A stretch of 45,688 nucleotides of DNA from a virus: positions 1-45,688 of IMG/VR virus record IMGVR_UViG_3300044620_000913, one strand, 5' to 3'. The stretch's first letter is position 1, and the number at the start of each line of letters is the position of its first letter. The notes beneath the pieces are model-generated. The model searched no databases. It had not been told where the DNA came from and was given only the letters and a program-made list of their open reading frames with translations. Below are positions 21,101-29,631 of the stretch, piece by piece. Both the position numbers and the translations under genes were made by a program.

Positions 21101-22943
21101 AACAACGTACCCATTTGATTTAACGATAAGCAATTGCAATCTAAAATCAAAAATAAATTTAAATTATGAAAATAGCTTTCAAAATTTATTTGGATTAGAT
21201 CCAAACTTAATATGCAATACATCAACTCAAAGAATATTATCAACAAATATAAGTGAATCAAATCATGCTATCGATTTGTATAATATTTCAAATCCAAGAA
21301 TTAATTTCGTAATTGATGGATTGAATTATTCTCCAACAAATAAAACAACTGCTACTATTGCAGCACATACAACTACTATTGTCAACCCATTACAACCATT
21401 TAAAATCGATTTCATAAATTCAACATTAAGTGCTGGGCAATTAAGTTTAAATAATTTTTACGGAGATATTAAAAATAATGTTATAAGTTTATCAACGTTT
21501 GATAAACAATTTACTATTGGTGATGGACCAGTTTCTATTAAAAATAATAGAGCTTTAGTAAGCAATCTATCAACAGGAGACTTTATCAAACCAGATAATT
21601 CTTGCAATTATTCTTATAATATTAATGCTATAAACTCTTACTCTAAAGTTGAAATTAAAAGTGTATCATCATTCAGAATAGATAGTCCAAATCCTAATAC
21701 AAATTCAATATACGATGAGTCAAAATGGGTTCCTTCTAAATTCGGCGTTGCATTAGCAACACAAGCTAGTGCTTATCAAGCTAGAACTGTAAATTCTGGA
21801 AATATAACATTAAGTTCATCAGCAGTTGGTGCTGCGTTCGCTACTTTCTCCTTAAAAAGTAAAGTAAACTTCTTGAGATTTATAGCAGAATCTCCGATAG
21901 GAATTTATGGAAAAATTTTCTTAAATGAAAAAATGATTTATTGTGGCAACATAATATCTTATCCATACTTTATCATTAATATGAGAGAATTTGAATGGGA
22001 TAAGAAAGATACATTCCATTTTGTTCTATATTATTCAACAGCTAATACTAGTGTAATTTTAAGAGATTTTAGCTATTCTGATAATGGCGCAGAATTCGTT
22101 CCGTTTGGCGTATCTGATGTTGGATTCTATAATAATATTTCTCAAGATCTAATTACTAAATTTAAGACTATTCATCCCAGAAAAAATAACAAAGGCAATT
22201 ATATAAATTTATCTGTTGATGAAACTATAGAATCGCCAGCATATGATATTGGTACAAGTGGAATCTCTACAACACCTTTACAACAGAATGTTGTTAAAAC
22301 TGGTGCAAATATATCATTAGGTAAAATTGATTCGAAATATATAACTACAGGAACTACACTAGGCAACATTTTAGATGCTGCTAATAAACAATATCAATAC
22401 TTCTATAATGGAGATATGACATTGTATAATGATGATAAGTTAATTAGTGCTGATTATGATGGTAACTTAGTAGATACTGGAGCACCATCAGAGAGAGTTG
22501 TTCCTAGAGTTTATTTAAATGGTGGTATGGATCACCCACATAGAACTAAGAGTTCACCAAAATATGTAGCACTAAATGCTGGTGATTATGCTAAAGTATT
22601 TGTTTTCGTATCTAAAACATCTAAATATTCTTTAAATCCAGCAAATGCTCCAAGATTAGTAGTAGCTAAGAATGTTGCATTAGGTATTAAAGAAGATACT
22701 ATTTTAGATCAATTTACAGAAGACATGATGATTGATAGCGCATCTACAGATTGGGTTTTACTACAAGGTTCTACACCAGCTGTTACTAATGATGGAGTAT
22801 TAGAATTCTATGTAGATTGCTGTGGTGATAACGTAAATGGTACTGGTTATATTAATGTTGATAGTTGGTCTGCTTCAACTGATAATAACATTGGTGAATA
22901 TTGGTTCTCTGATGAAGGAGAAACTGATTGGAATGCTGTATAA
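18198..22943 (+). CDS. beta-helix adhesin with shared C-terminal domain (1581 residues)
   Basis: The N-terminal ~170 residues form a head unlike that of the preceding protein. A G8-like stretch follows, with SNWKVNDNILFLPEK near residue 295 matching WSVGDHLIFPP in the 2832-residue protein. Residues ~424-590 (NSFGYYVEGIFNEF, DRWCEFTWNFNR, HHGMLAISNF) look like one diverged LamG-type insert. Residues ~600-1330 are Asn/Ile-rich with many SNxxI and ISNxxI turns, as expected of a right-handed beta-helix. The last ~145 residues (APRLVVAKNVALGIKEDT, LEFYVDCCGDN) match the cap of the previous gene. The two genes are paralogous at helix and cap but differ in LamG number. Role inferred: surface-binding fibre or tailspike. 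No enzymatic signature is visible, although some beta-helix spikes are depolymerases. Confidence 0.8.
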   Translation: MAKYVAYKDSGNIINDAIVKCINEGILTGNTVPTTNYRTTAVTNTTPTTFEGVFLGIKTIQNNAQRNGTIVLGISSVGSGNQYFEYPLSTLVNAITSTNVNITDLNTSNLAGRRNFYFKFTTPINVNTNYCLFYTVSSTGTVMNASYYGIVGNTNNNLLLSNTALLSTDEIIVSPHIKTDGTLTGSVINGSASLNLSCYSFTIDKDCSFSMMQSPYTITLRTRACLNLIDGGSFTLSAALPNKGILYMDGDANIYLNGGSFVAKSDYIKPTTQLSVSAAKNATTFQVSNVNDVSNWKVNDNILFLPEKNTEGFQPIYKITQKNNNIITTNPILSGYNLNNKLSEINSDVINLESNLIIRSTKDFTEQVLWNNQNNAHLFKTDYPRYIRSLGKSNIDIDNATIANLGYLKRNTGLYKPDDWLHKNSFGYYVEGIFNEFPHSGGFTAKYVSAWSDGGFWGLRQGDFGIGIAQNRTVGVFYPWYNLKNGCSRAGETGIREFTVPNFLLPDRWCEFTWNFNRIYNGAVDLTITIKDAETNQVYLSYNNPSILHGCRSDGRVNFSRVIGFDRVIGDHHGMLAISNFAETWGMSNDLQISSPIIYSNNYKNSNISIKNSKIFSVGHPASIPLGNIDSNLIQTVSADSISLENNIILNTQVSIDNISASSINIKNNTFLNSKFNISNVYSDALNTNYNNFILRTHKPLTQLDAIQINITNTNIDDGIFTTSKIYSCKDNTAITYIPINKENNTLTLSGLKIYNNTSSTQKSIIISENAKAGYYKDPVNVTMSNCDITGGVDLNVCNGIIDINNTIIKQNNTGHHNLFLTLSNQNTSVTFDKLTCFRTAVDSNPSGLKIVNKNIPFSKPPKITLKNSLIYGGFSYNGESGMTVNAIPNLPQNKDLYSINIHDTQILNSYRYYNNKTDYFSASIWLENIWPTQVINISAITDSIISSNGLAESIRCTHKSANATAGKTTYPFDLTISNCNLKSKINLNYENSFQNLFGLDPNLICNTSTQRILSTNISESNHAIDLYNISNPRINFVIDGLNYSPTNKTTATIAAHTTTIVNPLQPFKIDFINSTLSAGQLSLNNFYGDIKNNVISLSTFDKQFTIGDGPVSIKNNRALVSNLSTGDFIKPDNSCNYSYNINAINSYSKVEIKSVSSFRIDSPNPNTNSIYDESKWVPSKFGVALATQASAYQARTVNSGNITLSSSAVGAAFATFSLKSKVNFLRFIAESPIGIYGKIFLNEKMIYCGNIISYPYFIINMREFEWDKKDTFHFVLYYSTANTSVILRDFSYSDNGAEFVPFGVSDVGFYNNISQDLITKFKTIHPRKNNKGNYINLSVDETIESPAYDIGTSGISTTPLQQNVVKTGANISLGKIDSKYITTGTTLGNILDAANKQYQYFYNGDMTLYNDDKLISADYDGNLVDTGAPSERVVPRVYLNGGMDHPHRTKSSPKYVALNAGDYAKVFVFVSKTSKYSLNPANAPRLVVAKNVALGIKEDTILDQFTEDMMIDSASTDWVLLQGSTPAVTNDGVLEFYVDCCGDNVNGTGYINVDSWSASTDNNIGEYWFSDEGETDWNAV

Positions 22944-22949
22944 TAAAGA

Positions 22950-22955
22950 TAAATA
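22950..22955 (+). promoter_or_regulatory. T4-like late promoter core TAAATA
   Basis: GATAAATAA, 5 bases (atatt), then ATG at 22961. This spacing decides the start of the next gene. Confidence 0.65.
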
Positions 22956-22960
22956 ATATT

Positions 22961-23389
22961 ATGGCATGGTATAAAGATCCAGATAGAAAAATAAGAGCCG
23001 ATATTCCTCCTACTTCTAATACTGAAGTAAAAATATTAGGAACTATTGGACCAGTTATTAATATTAATGACGATAATTTCGTTCAACCTAAAAATATTGT
23101 TTCAACTACAGCTACAATTGTTGTTAGTTCTGGACCAGTTGTACCAATAGGTTCTAAAATTAGTCCAAAAAAAGATACTACAACTACTACACCAATATTA
23201 ACATCTGCTCCTAGTCCTAAGCTTCCTGAAGCATTAAGACCACCTACTAGACCAGTTCCTCCACCTAAAGCAACTAAATCTTTTAGTGTACCTATTACAG
23301 CAACGTCTGCAAAGTTTTATTCTGTTAGATATGGTAAAACAACTACATCAACAATAACAGCATTATCAACATACGATTATAACACTTAA
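22961..23389 (+). CDS. small proline/threonine-rich structural protein (142 residues)
   Basis: Start chosen at 22961 (MAWYKDPDRKIR) because it lies 5 bases after TAAATA. An upstream ATG at 22928 would overlap the preceding gene and the promoter. Residues 1-50 are mixed; the middle (~65-110) is a low-complexity Thr/Pro/Lys stretch (KKDTTTTTPI, RPPTRPVPPPK), likely an extended linker. The last ~30 residues are Ser/Thr/Tyr-rich. No known domain was recognised. It shares a transcript with the 84-residue gene 5 bases downstream, and both sit at the end of the plus-strand fibre block, so a small virion linker or chaperone-like role is possible but unproven. Confidence 0.75.
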   Translation: MAWYKDPDRKIRADIPPTSNTEVKILGTIGPVININDDNFVQPKNIVSTTATIVVSSGPVVPIGSKISPKKDTTTTTPILTSAPSPKLPEALRPPTRPVPPPKATKSFSVPITATSAKFYSVRYGKTTTSTITALSTYDYNT

Positions 23390-23394
23390 AAATT

Positions 23395-23649
23395 ATGGCT
23401 AATAGAAACCCAAACGGAACACAAAAATATTGGTACGAAGGTCAAGGTGCTGTAACAATTGATAACCATCTTACTAGTGGAAATAATTACATTGGTACAA
23501 ACTCATTTTGGTATCAAGGAAGAGTTACAGGATTCCTTCAAGGTGGTGAAGGTAATGTAGGTATATCACCATTAAACTTAGATAGAGATCCCAAATTAAC
23601 TGGTGGAACTGGTAAAGCCAGAGCATTCGGTATTTTAATTGGGTTCTAA
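23395..23649 (+). CDS. small protein of unknown function (84 residues)
   Basis: ATG at 23395 follows the previous stop by 5 bases with no promoter motif, so it is co-transcribed. The protein is rich in Gly, Asn and aromatic residues (QKYWYEGQGAVTIDNHL, NSFWYQGRVTGFLQGG), with no signal peptide or membrane segment. It reads like a compact beta structure, perhaps a small capsid or tail decoration protein. No family is recognised. It is the last plus-strand gene before the convergent terminator. Confidence 0.7.
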   Translation: MANRNPNGTQKYWYEGQGAVTIDNHLTSGNNYIGTNSFWYQGRVTGFLQGGEGNVGISPLNLDRDPKLTGGTGKARAFGILIGF

Positions 23650-23656
23650 AAAAATT

Positions 23657-23690
23657 AACCCCCTTCAACAAAAGTTGAAGGGGGTTTTTT
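23657..23690. terminator. bidirectional terminator between convergent operons
   Basis: Perfect 11-bp stem (CCCCCTTCAAC / GTTGAAGGGGG), AAAA loop at 23670-23673, T-run on the right and A-rich flank on the left. It therefore works in both directions and separates plus-strand genes ending at 23649 from minus-strand genes ending at 23701. Confidence 0.95.
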
Positions 23691-23700
23691 GTGTCTATTT

Positions 23701-25971
23701 TTAGACTGTTTTAGTGCAATTCAATGTTACTGAGGCATTTCTAGTAAGTATAAATCCTGTATTATTATCTGCTCTAGTAGCAATAAATTTAAGTATTGTT
23801 CCGGGATTTAATGTAGTTTTCCATCCAGTAGTATTAGGATCACTCTTACTGACATTAACTCCAGTTAATGTTGGATATACTGCTGCATTATTAGTAGAAG
23901 AACATATTGTAACGAATGTTGGATATGATGCATTAGAAGAAGACAATATATCAATTTTCATAATTGCATCTTGACCGGGATCTACAACACCATATACACT
24001 ACATGAATTAATTTTTACTTTAGATGGTATTGAAACGATACCATTAGATCCACTAAATATAAATCTACCTGAACCATCAAAAATAAAGTTAATACTTACA
24101 TCTTGAGAACTATTACTTTGGAAATAGTTTACAGTACGATCATAATCAGCTTTATTAAGTTGATATAAAGCATCTTTACCAATACTTGCCGAAGTTGTTG
24201 CAATTAAATTATATGCAGCTATGTTATTAGCAGATTGAGATTGAACTACACTTCTCACTTCATCTAGAGTTTTAATAGATTGTAACCCAGTTGAAATAGC
24301 TGCCGAATTATTAGTTAAATATGTAACAGTTTGATCATATTTTGGTTTATCACTTAGTAAACCATTAAGATTCGCACTTGCACCAGTTAGATATGTAAAT
24401 GTCGATTCATATTTTCCTGAATTAGCTCTGAACACTGTAAATTCTGGAGGAATATTACCAAAAATTGTACCACTAGCAGAAATATTACCATTAACAGTTA
24501 ATGCTTCATTTGGATTACTAGTATTGATACCAACTCTACCAGAGTTAACAACCATTATGGCATTTTGGCCACTATTAGTTGTAAATTTAGCTAATGAACC
24601 TTGATTTAAAGTTTTATCAACAGTCATTGCATCTAATGCACCAATATTAACAATATTAAATGCAGATGTAGCAACTAAGTTTGCATTAATTTGAGTAGTT
24701 GTACCTTGAGCAGTTAAGCTACCAGCAACTACTAAATCTCCACAAACTGTCATATTAAATGAAGTGAAGTTCAAATCAGAACCACCACTTAACCATCTAC
24801 CAGAATTTGATGCAATAATACTTGCTCCAGAATCCCAAATAGCTGAATTTGCAACAACAAAGTTTCTCGCATCATCCCAAGAACCAGATGCAGTACTCAA
24901 TGTACTTACAGCAGCATCATAAATTGGTGTCTTATAGGTTAATGAACCCCATGATGCTGAATTAGTTTGAACTACTGAATATGTATCTTCCCATTTAGCA
25001 GAATTTGATGCTATAGAAGATCTTAATTCAGACACATTCCAATTAGCAGAGTTGCTAGATACTGTTGATGTTACACTATCCCATACAGGTCTTTTAAGTT
25101 CAAATGCTGAACTTAATGAATTAATTCTAGAAAATGTATTATCCCAATTAGCAGAATTTGATGCTAATAAATTATTAGTAGAATTCCAAACAGAAGAATT
25201 GCTCTGAACATTTGTTCTTACATTATTTACAACAGGAATTGTAGCATCCCAAGAAGCTGATTTAGATGCAACTAAAGCATTTGTAGAGTCATAAACAGGT
25301 ATTTTAGAATGCAATTCATCCCAATTTGCACTATTTGCTTCTACAACTGAAGATGTATCATTATAACGATCAATATCTAATCCATCCAATTTAGTACTAT
25401 TAGCTTGTACGAATGTATATGAATCATCCCATGTTGAACTCGCAGCAGCTATTCTACTAACTTTTAATCCCAAATCATCAATATTATCTACAATATATTG
25501 AGGCAATTCTCTAACAATACCACCAGTTAGAGTTAATGTAATAGCAGCACTCGTATCATTTTGCCCATCAGTTACATAATAATTGAAAGTTTCTACAGCA
25601 TCAACGCCTTTAGGAACAATGTAAATTATATTATCAGAATATGTTATGAATGCTGAAGGAATACTCTCAACTCTACTTATTTTAAGTGGTTCTAGTAAAT
25701 TATCAGCATCACTAATATAATCAGTAACATCAATCTGGATTGCTAAATCTCTAGCATACGCAGTTAAAGCTATGTTATTAGCTGTTGGTACTAAGTTAGG
25801 TATTTCTACATTAATAGTCTGTGTTTCAGTTAATCCTGATTGAAGATTAATTCTACTGATTACATAACTATCTCTTCCGAAAAATCCTTGATTTGGTGTA
25901 TATACATATTTGTATCCGTTCCAAGAAACTTTCCCATTCTTTGGTTGTATTATTAAATTTTCTCCTGCCAT
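23701..25971 (-). CDS. long tail fibre with Ig/cadherin-like head (756 residues)
   Basis: Residues 1-150 form two Ig/cadherin-like domains of the bacterial tandem type (NGYKYVYTPNQGFFGRDSY, then ETFNYYVTDGQND). Residues ~165-395 carry ~30-residue repeats around NSANWDxxxSxVxSNS, a motif common in marine phage fibres that probably makes a trimeric shaft. Residues ~398-505 hold the classic fibre phrases MTVCGDLVVAGSLTAQGTT and VGINTSNPNEALTVNGNISA. More shaft follows, then a C-terminal beta domain (~625-756). There is no Peptidase_S74 chaperone at the end. It is paralogous throughout to the next gene upstream, but lacks that gene's two LamG inserts. It has its own late-promoter motif. Confidence 0.85.
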   Translation of the reverse strand: MAGENLIIQPKNGKVSWNGYKYVYTPNQGFFGRDSYVISRINLQSGLTETQTINVEIPNLVPTANNIALTAYARDLAIQIDVTDYISDADNLLEPLKISRVESIPSAFITYSDNIIYIVPKGVDAVETFNYYVTDGQNDTSAAITLTLTGGIVRELPQYIVDNIDDLGLKVSRIAAASSTWDDSYTFVQANSTKLDGLDIDRYNDTSSVVEANSANWDELHSKIPVYDSTNALVASKSASWDATIPVVNNVRTNVQSNSSVWNSTNNLLASNSANWDNTFSRINSLSSAFELKRPVWDSVTSTVSSNSANWNVSELRSSIASNSAKWEDTYSVVQTNSASWGSLTYKTPIYDAAVSTLSTASGSWDDARNFVVANSAIWDSGASIIASNSGRWLSGGSDLNFTSFNMTVCGDLVVAGSLTAQGTTTQINANLVATSAFNIVNIGALDAMTVDKTLNQGSLAKFTTNSGQNAIMVVNSGRVGINTSNPNEALTVNGNISASGTIFGNIPPEFTVFRANSGKYESTFTYLTGASANLNGLLSDKPKYDQTVTYLTNNSAAISTGLQSIKTLDEVRSVVQSQSANNIAAYNLIATTSASIGKDALYQLNKADYDRTVNYFQSNSSQDVSINFIFDGSGRFIFSGSNGIVSIPSKVKINSCSVYGVVDPGQDAIMKIDILSSSNASYPTFVTICSSTNNAAVYPTLTGVNVSKSDPNTTGWKTTLNPGTILKFIATRADNNTGFILTRNASVTLNCTKTV

Positions 25972-25976
25972 ATTAT

Positions 25977-25982
25977 TATTTA
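25977..25982 (-). promoter_or_regulatory. T4-like late promoter core TAAATA
   Basis: On the minus strand CTAAATA, 5 bases, then ATG at 25971. The motif overlaps the stop codon of the upstream gene (25980-25982). Confidence 0.65.
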
Positions 25983-28900
25983 GGTTAATCTACTAGTGTT
26001 AATTACAACTAAAACATCTTTAGCCATTGTATTAGATTTAATATCAATTCTAATAGTAGTTTTACCATTTAATGTTGTAATCCAGTTGTTTAAAATATTA
26101 TCTGTCTTTTTAATTTCACCATTTAAAACTATTGGTGATGCTCCTATAGTTTTATTAATTAAAGTTTGAGCTTGATTTGGAAAATCAATTACACCATTTA
26201 TACATGATAATACATCTACTTCTAAACTTGTAGATACATCAGCATATACAGAAACTTCATTTATTTTACAAGCTTGAGGTATATAAACTAATCCATTAAC
26301 AGTTGTTCCAGTAACATTGTTAAATTGATAAAAATAATCAGTATTATTATATCCAGCTTCTGTTGTCGCATTAACAAATGTTACAGCATCATTTAAACTA
26401 TTAGCCTTAACTCTGAAATCAGCATCTTTATCCATTACAGCACTAATAGTACTTAAAGTAGCCATTGTGATAGCACCAATTGCTGATAATCTTGGAGTTG
26501 TAACACTTGTAGGTTCATATGCCATGACACCAACAGTTAATAATTGTCTATTCAATATACTATTATCTTTAATTTCATTAGATTGTAATGCCAACAATGA
26601 TACATTAGATGCTGTTAATGTATGATAATCTGTTCTTAAACTACTAGATACTGGTCTGAAATAAGATGTATCATACAATGCTTTACCTTTAATAATTCTG
26701 AAATCTGCAAGATATCCTTTAAACCTTTCAGGTGTTGCTGTATCTATAACCAATCCGGTAGAAGTATTAGCTCCGATAAACAGATTTCCACTAGTAGTAC
26801 TAAACAATTGCGTAGTAAGGAGTTTTGAATAAGTAATAGAACCATTCAAATATGCTCTCAATAAATTTCCCTTTTTAGTTAATGCAAAATGATACCATAT
26901 ATTACTTAATAATGTTGGAGTAGCAGCTTCACCATTTATTACATCTGGAGTAGCTCCATTATCATCTAAATAAATTTTAATTAGACTAGAATTTAATATT
27001 ATAGCAAGAGTTCCAAAATTTGCTCGATCTAAAAGAGTTTGAGTAGTAGATATTAAATCACTTCTAAACCAAAACTCCACAGTCCAATCTGTAGGTCCAC
27101 CCAAATTCAATGCTTGTGTGATTGGAACACTCATATGTGATGTTGTACCATCAAAACGAATGCTCTTACAACCAGCATATGGAACAACTATAGAATTTGA
27201 TGATATATTACCAACTAATGTTATAGGATGTTTTCTAAAACTCTTATCTTTTGCTATTGTATCTTCACCATTTAAAAGTAAAGATACATCATTATAATAC
27301 AAAGGAACCGTTTCTATAAATGAATCATTTAAAAATTTATTAGGATTCGGTGTAAAATTGGTTGTATATAATGCTTGACCATTTGTAATTTTTAAATTAG
27401 ATATAGCTCCTTTGAAATATCTTGTATTAGCTAATGTAGGTGGATCAAAAGCACCAATTACAGTTTTTGGGGATGTAGCTATTGATACTGTATTCAATAA
27501 TGCAGCTGTTCCCTTACGAATACCATCAACATAATATTCTACATTTTGAGTAGTAGTATTTCTAACATAAGCTACATGATGCCATCTATTAGCACTCATA
27601 CCATGTAAACATGTTGCTAATGGTGTTGCACCATTAGCAGTTGAGCAAAACATAGTAGATGCACCAATTACGAATGAAATTCCATTAGAACCAACTAATG
27701 TATAAGAAGATACATTATAAAGATTTGTTGTACTAGTTGGAAGTGTTGGCATTTTAATCCATGCTTCAACTGTAAAAGCATTGGTTTTAAAATCTACAAT
27801 ATCTCCAGCACCAGACAAATAATTTCCACCAGTTAATGTTAATCCTAATACTGATCCACCAGAAGATGATTGAGTAAATGCATTAAATGCTGAATAATCA
27901 GGAGCAAGCAATCTTGAAATATCTCCAGAATTTATTCTTACATAATCATAAGCATTATCATAAGATGGTAAAGATAATCTAATTGTATTAAATGTTGCAG
28001 AATTTGCAGTAAAATATGTAAATGTGTTTTCGTATCTAGATGAAACACTTTTATACAATGTCATCTGATCTCCAATAGTATCAGGATATATCTTACCACT
28101 AGCTGAAATGTTACCAACTATAGTTAATGTTTCAGAATCTAATGTTGGATCAATATTAATACCAACTTTACCAAAACTCTTTACATAAAGAGTATTACCT
28201 AATCTAAGTACATTACCTAAACCAGTTTTATCTACTGTAAATGCATCATTAGTACCAGTGTTTTTAATTTCAAATGAACAAAGTGTATTTAAAGTAGTAT
28301 CAATTTGAGTTTTTGGTCCTAAAACTCTCAAATTATTTCTTATAATAAGATCATTATAAACATCTAAATTTCTAGAAACAACATTTTGTGTTCCTGCTCC
28401 AGATAATGCTCTAGCACTAATGGAAGAAATTGATGAATTACTAGCCCAATATGCATTCTTAGTTGTAGTAAGAGTATTAAGAGCAAGAATGGTTGAAGAT
28501 AATGTTGAAACCGTATTTACAAATGAATCATATTTTCTGGTTTGGAAAACATCAAATCCGAAATCTTTTCTTTTAGTAGTTACAGTATTAGTAACATCTT
28601 CCCATTTAGAGGACAAACTACCATAAGTATTGCTAAATGCAGTCGGATCAAATGTTGAAGATAAAGTATTTATAAATGCATATACATCATCATACTTAGA
28701 AGTATTTGACGAATATAATGTATCTAATCTATTATAAAGTGGAATATTATCATTCCAAGAAAAATACTTCTCATTTAAAAGTAATGTATTACTTTGCCAT
28801 ACAGCAGTTAATGGAGATATTAATGCTTCTAAATTAGTAGCATCTACTCTAACAGAATCCCATGATGCTGAATATGTTTCAATTAAAGAAGTTAATCCAG

Positions 28901-29597
28901 AATATATTGGATCTTTTTGATAGCTAGTAATTAAAAACGCATCATTAGCTTCTACATAATCAAAAGCAGCATTATATTTTTCAGTATTTAAAGTTAACCA
29001 TTCTGCTGATATAGAAGAGATAGCAGTTGTAGCAGCATTCCAATTTCCTGATGTTGGTGGAACGATTGCAAATCTATCTACAATAGATTTTAAATATGCT
29101 ACATAATCTGTAATTTTACTTCCTAGAAATACTGGAGAAACATATTTTATCTTTAATACACCTTCAGTTAAATACTGACCATCTGTTACTGTATATGATA
29201 ATTCATCTAAAGCATCTAGAGCATTATTGGCTTCGTATGTAAATGTATCTTGATTATCATTAATTGTAATCTTACCATTCTTTGGCGTAGAAATGTATAG
29301 AATTTTAAGATTTGCTAATGAAATATAATCATCTACAACCAGATCCCTGACAGAGATTGTGTATTTAGATCTAGGGTCAACTAAAAATAATGGATTAACT
29401 GAAAATGGAACTTGGTTTTTAGGGTTATAATACTCCGTAATACCCTTAGAAACTACTCCATCGACATTTAGTGCATATAACCAACTATCCGTAGTATTTT
29501 CTGGATAATTAGTGTTTGGAGTATAAACCCACTTAACACCATTCCAAGCTACGGTTCCGTACTTAGGAGGTTCAATTAATTTAACTTCTAACGCCAT
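25980..29597 (-). CDS. long tail fibre with Ig-like head and two LamG inserts (1205 residues)
   Basis: Residues 1-153 are two Ig/cadherin-like domains (VKWVYTPNTNYPE, DELSYTVTDGQYL). Residues ~165-385 are shaft repeats with W/S-rich spacing. Residues ~404-508 contain NDLIIRNNLRVLGPKTQ and VGINIDP...LTIVGNISASGKI, matching the 756-residue paralogue. Two LamG-like domains follow at ~584-750 (NAFTVEAWIKM, RWHHVAYVRN, ISNLKITNGQALY) and ~807-975 (RFDGTTSHMSVP, WYHFALTKKG, ADFRIIKGKALYD). The C-terminal ~130 residues match the paralogue's end. It is probably a trimeric fibre with sugar-binding domains inserted before the tip. Its ATG lies in an 11-bp inverted repeat that may gate translation of read-through mRNA. 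Confidence 0.85.
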   Translation of the reverse strand: MALEVKLIEPPKYGTVAWNGVKWVYTPNTNYPENTTDSWLYALNVDGVVSKGITEYYNPKNQVPFSVNPLFLVDPRSKYTISVRDLVVDDYISLANLKILYISTPKNGKITINDNQDTFTYEANNALDALDELSYTVTDGQYLTEGVLKIKYVSPVFLGSKITDYVAYLKSIVDRFAIVPPTSGNWNAATTAISSISAEWLTLNTEKYNAAFDYVEANDAFLITSYQKDPIYSGLTSLIETYSASWDSVRVDATNLEALISPLTAVWQSNTLLLNEKYFSWNDNIPLYNRLDTLYSSNTSKYDDVYAFINTLSSTFDPTAFSNTYGSLSSKWEDVTNTVTTKRKDFGFDVFQTRKYDSFVNTVSTLSSTILALNTLTTTKNAYWASNSSISSISARALSGAGTQNVVSRNLDVYNDLIIRNNLRVLGPKTQIDTTLNTLCSFEIKNTGTNDAFTVDKTGLGNVLRLGNTLYVKSFGKVGINIDPTLDSETLTIVGNISASGKIYPDTIGDQMTLYKSVSSRYENTFTYFTANSATFNTIRLSLPSYDNAYDYVRINSGDISRLLAPDYSAFNAFTQSSSGGSVLGLTLTGGNYLSGAGDIVDFKTNAFTVEAWIKMPTLPTSTTNLYNVSSYTLVGSNGISFVIGASTMFCSTANGATPLATCLHGMSANRWHHVAYVRNTTTQNVEYYVDGIRKGTAALLNTVSIATSPKTVIGAFDPPTLANTRYFKGAISNLKITNGQALYTTNFTPNPNKFLNDSFIETVPLYYNDVSLLLNGEDTIAKDKSFRKHPITLVGNISSNSIVVPYAGCKSIRFDGTTSHMSVPITQALNLGGPTDWTVEFWFRSDLISTTQTLLDRANFGTLAIILNSSLIKIYLDDNGATPDVINGEAATPTLLSNIWYHFALTKKGNLLRAYLNGSITYSKLLTTQLFSTTSGNLFIGANTSTGLVIDTATPERFKGYLADFRIIKGKALYDTSYFRPVSSSLRTDYHTLTASNVSLLALQSNEIKDNSILNRQLLTVGVMAYEPTSVTTPRLSAIGAITMATLSTISAVMDKDADFRVKANSLNDAVTFVNATTEAGYNNTDYFYQFNNVTGTTVNGLVYIPQACKINEVSVYADVSTSLEVDVLSCINGVIDFPNQAQTLINKTIGASPIVLNGEIKKTDNILNNWITTLNGKTTIRIDIKSNTMAKDVLVVINTSRLT

Positions 29598-29623
29598 TCA
29601 AATATTTATCTAAATGGCGTTAG
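29588..29623 (-). promoter_or_regulatory. inverted repeat gating the start codon, with late promoter in the loop
   Basis: Minus strand: CTAACGCCATT (29623-29613), 14-base loop containing GATAAATA, then AATGGCGTTAG (29598-29588). The second arm contains the ATG of the 1205-residue fibre gene. A transcript coming from the upstream nuclease island would fold and hide the ATG. A transcript starting at the late promoter would lack the first arm. T4 uses this logic for several late genes such as e and soc. Confidence 0.7.
29603..29608 (-). promoter_or_regulatory. T4-like late promoter core TAAATA
   Basis: GATAAATA on the minus strand, 5 bases, then ATG at 29597. It lies in the loop of the 11-bp inverted repeat. 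Confidence 0.7.
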
Positions 29624-29631
29624 AGAAATGT

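Noticed and set aside
22928-22960. Upstream ATG for the 142-residue protein
   Set aside because: It overlaps the end of the preceding gene and the TAAATA motif; the ATG at 22961 has the standard 5-base spacing.
23701-25971. Peptidase_S74 intramolecular chaperone, expected after the VGIN...LTVNGNISASG segment
   Set aside because: The C-terminus lacks the S74 Ser/Lys motifs and is a different beta domain shared with the 1205-residue paralogue.
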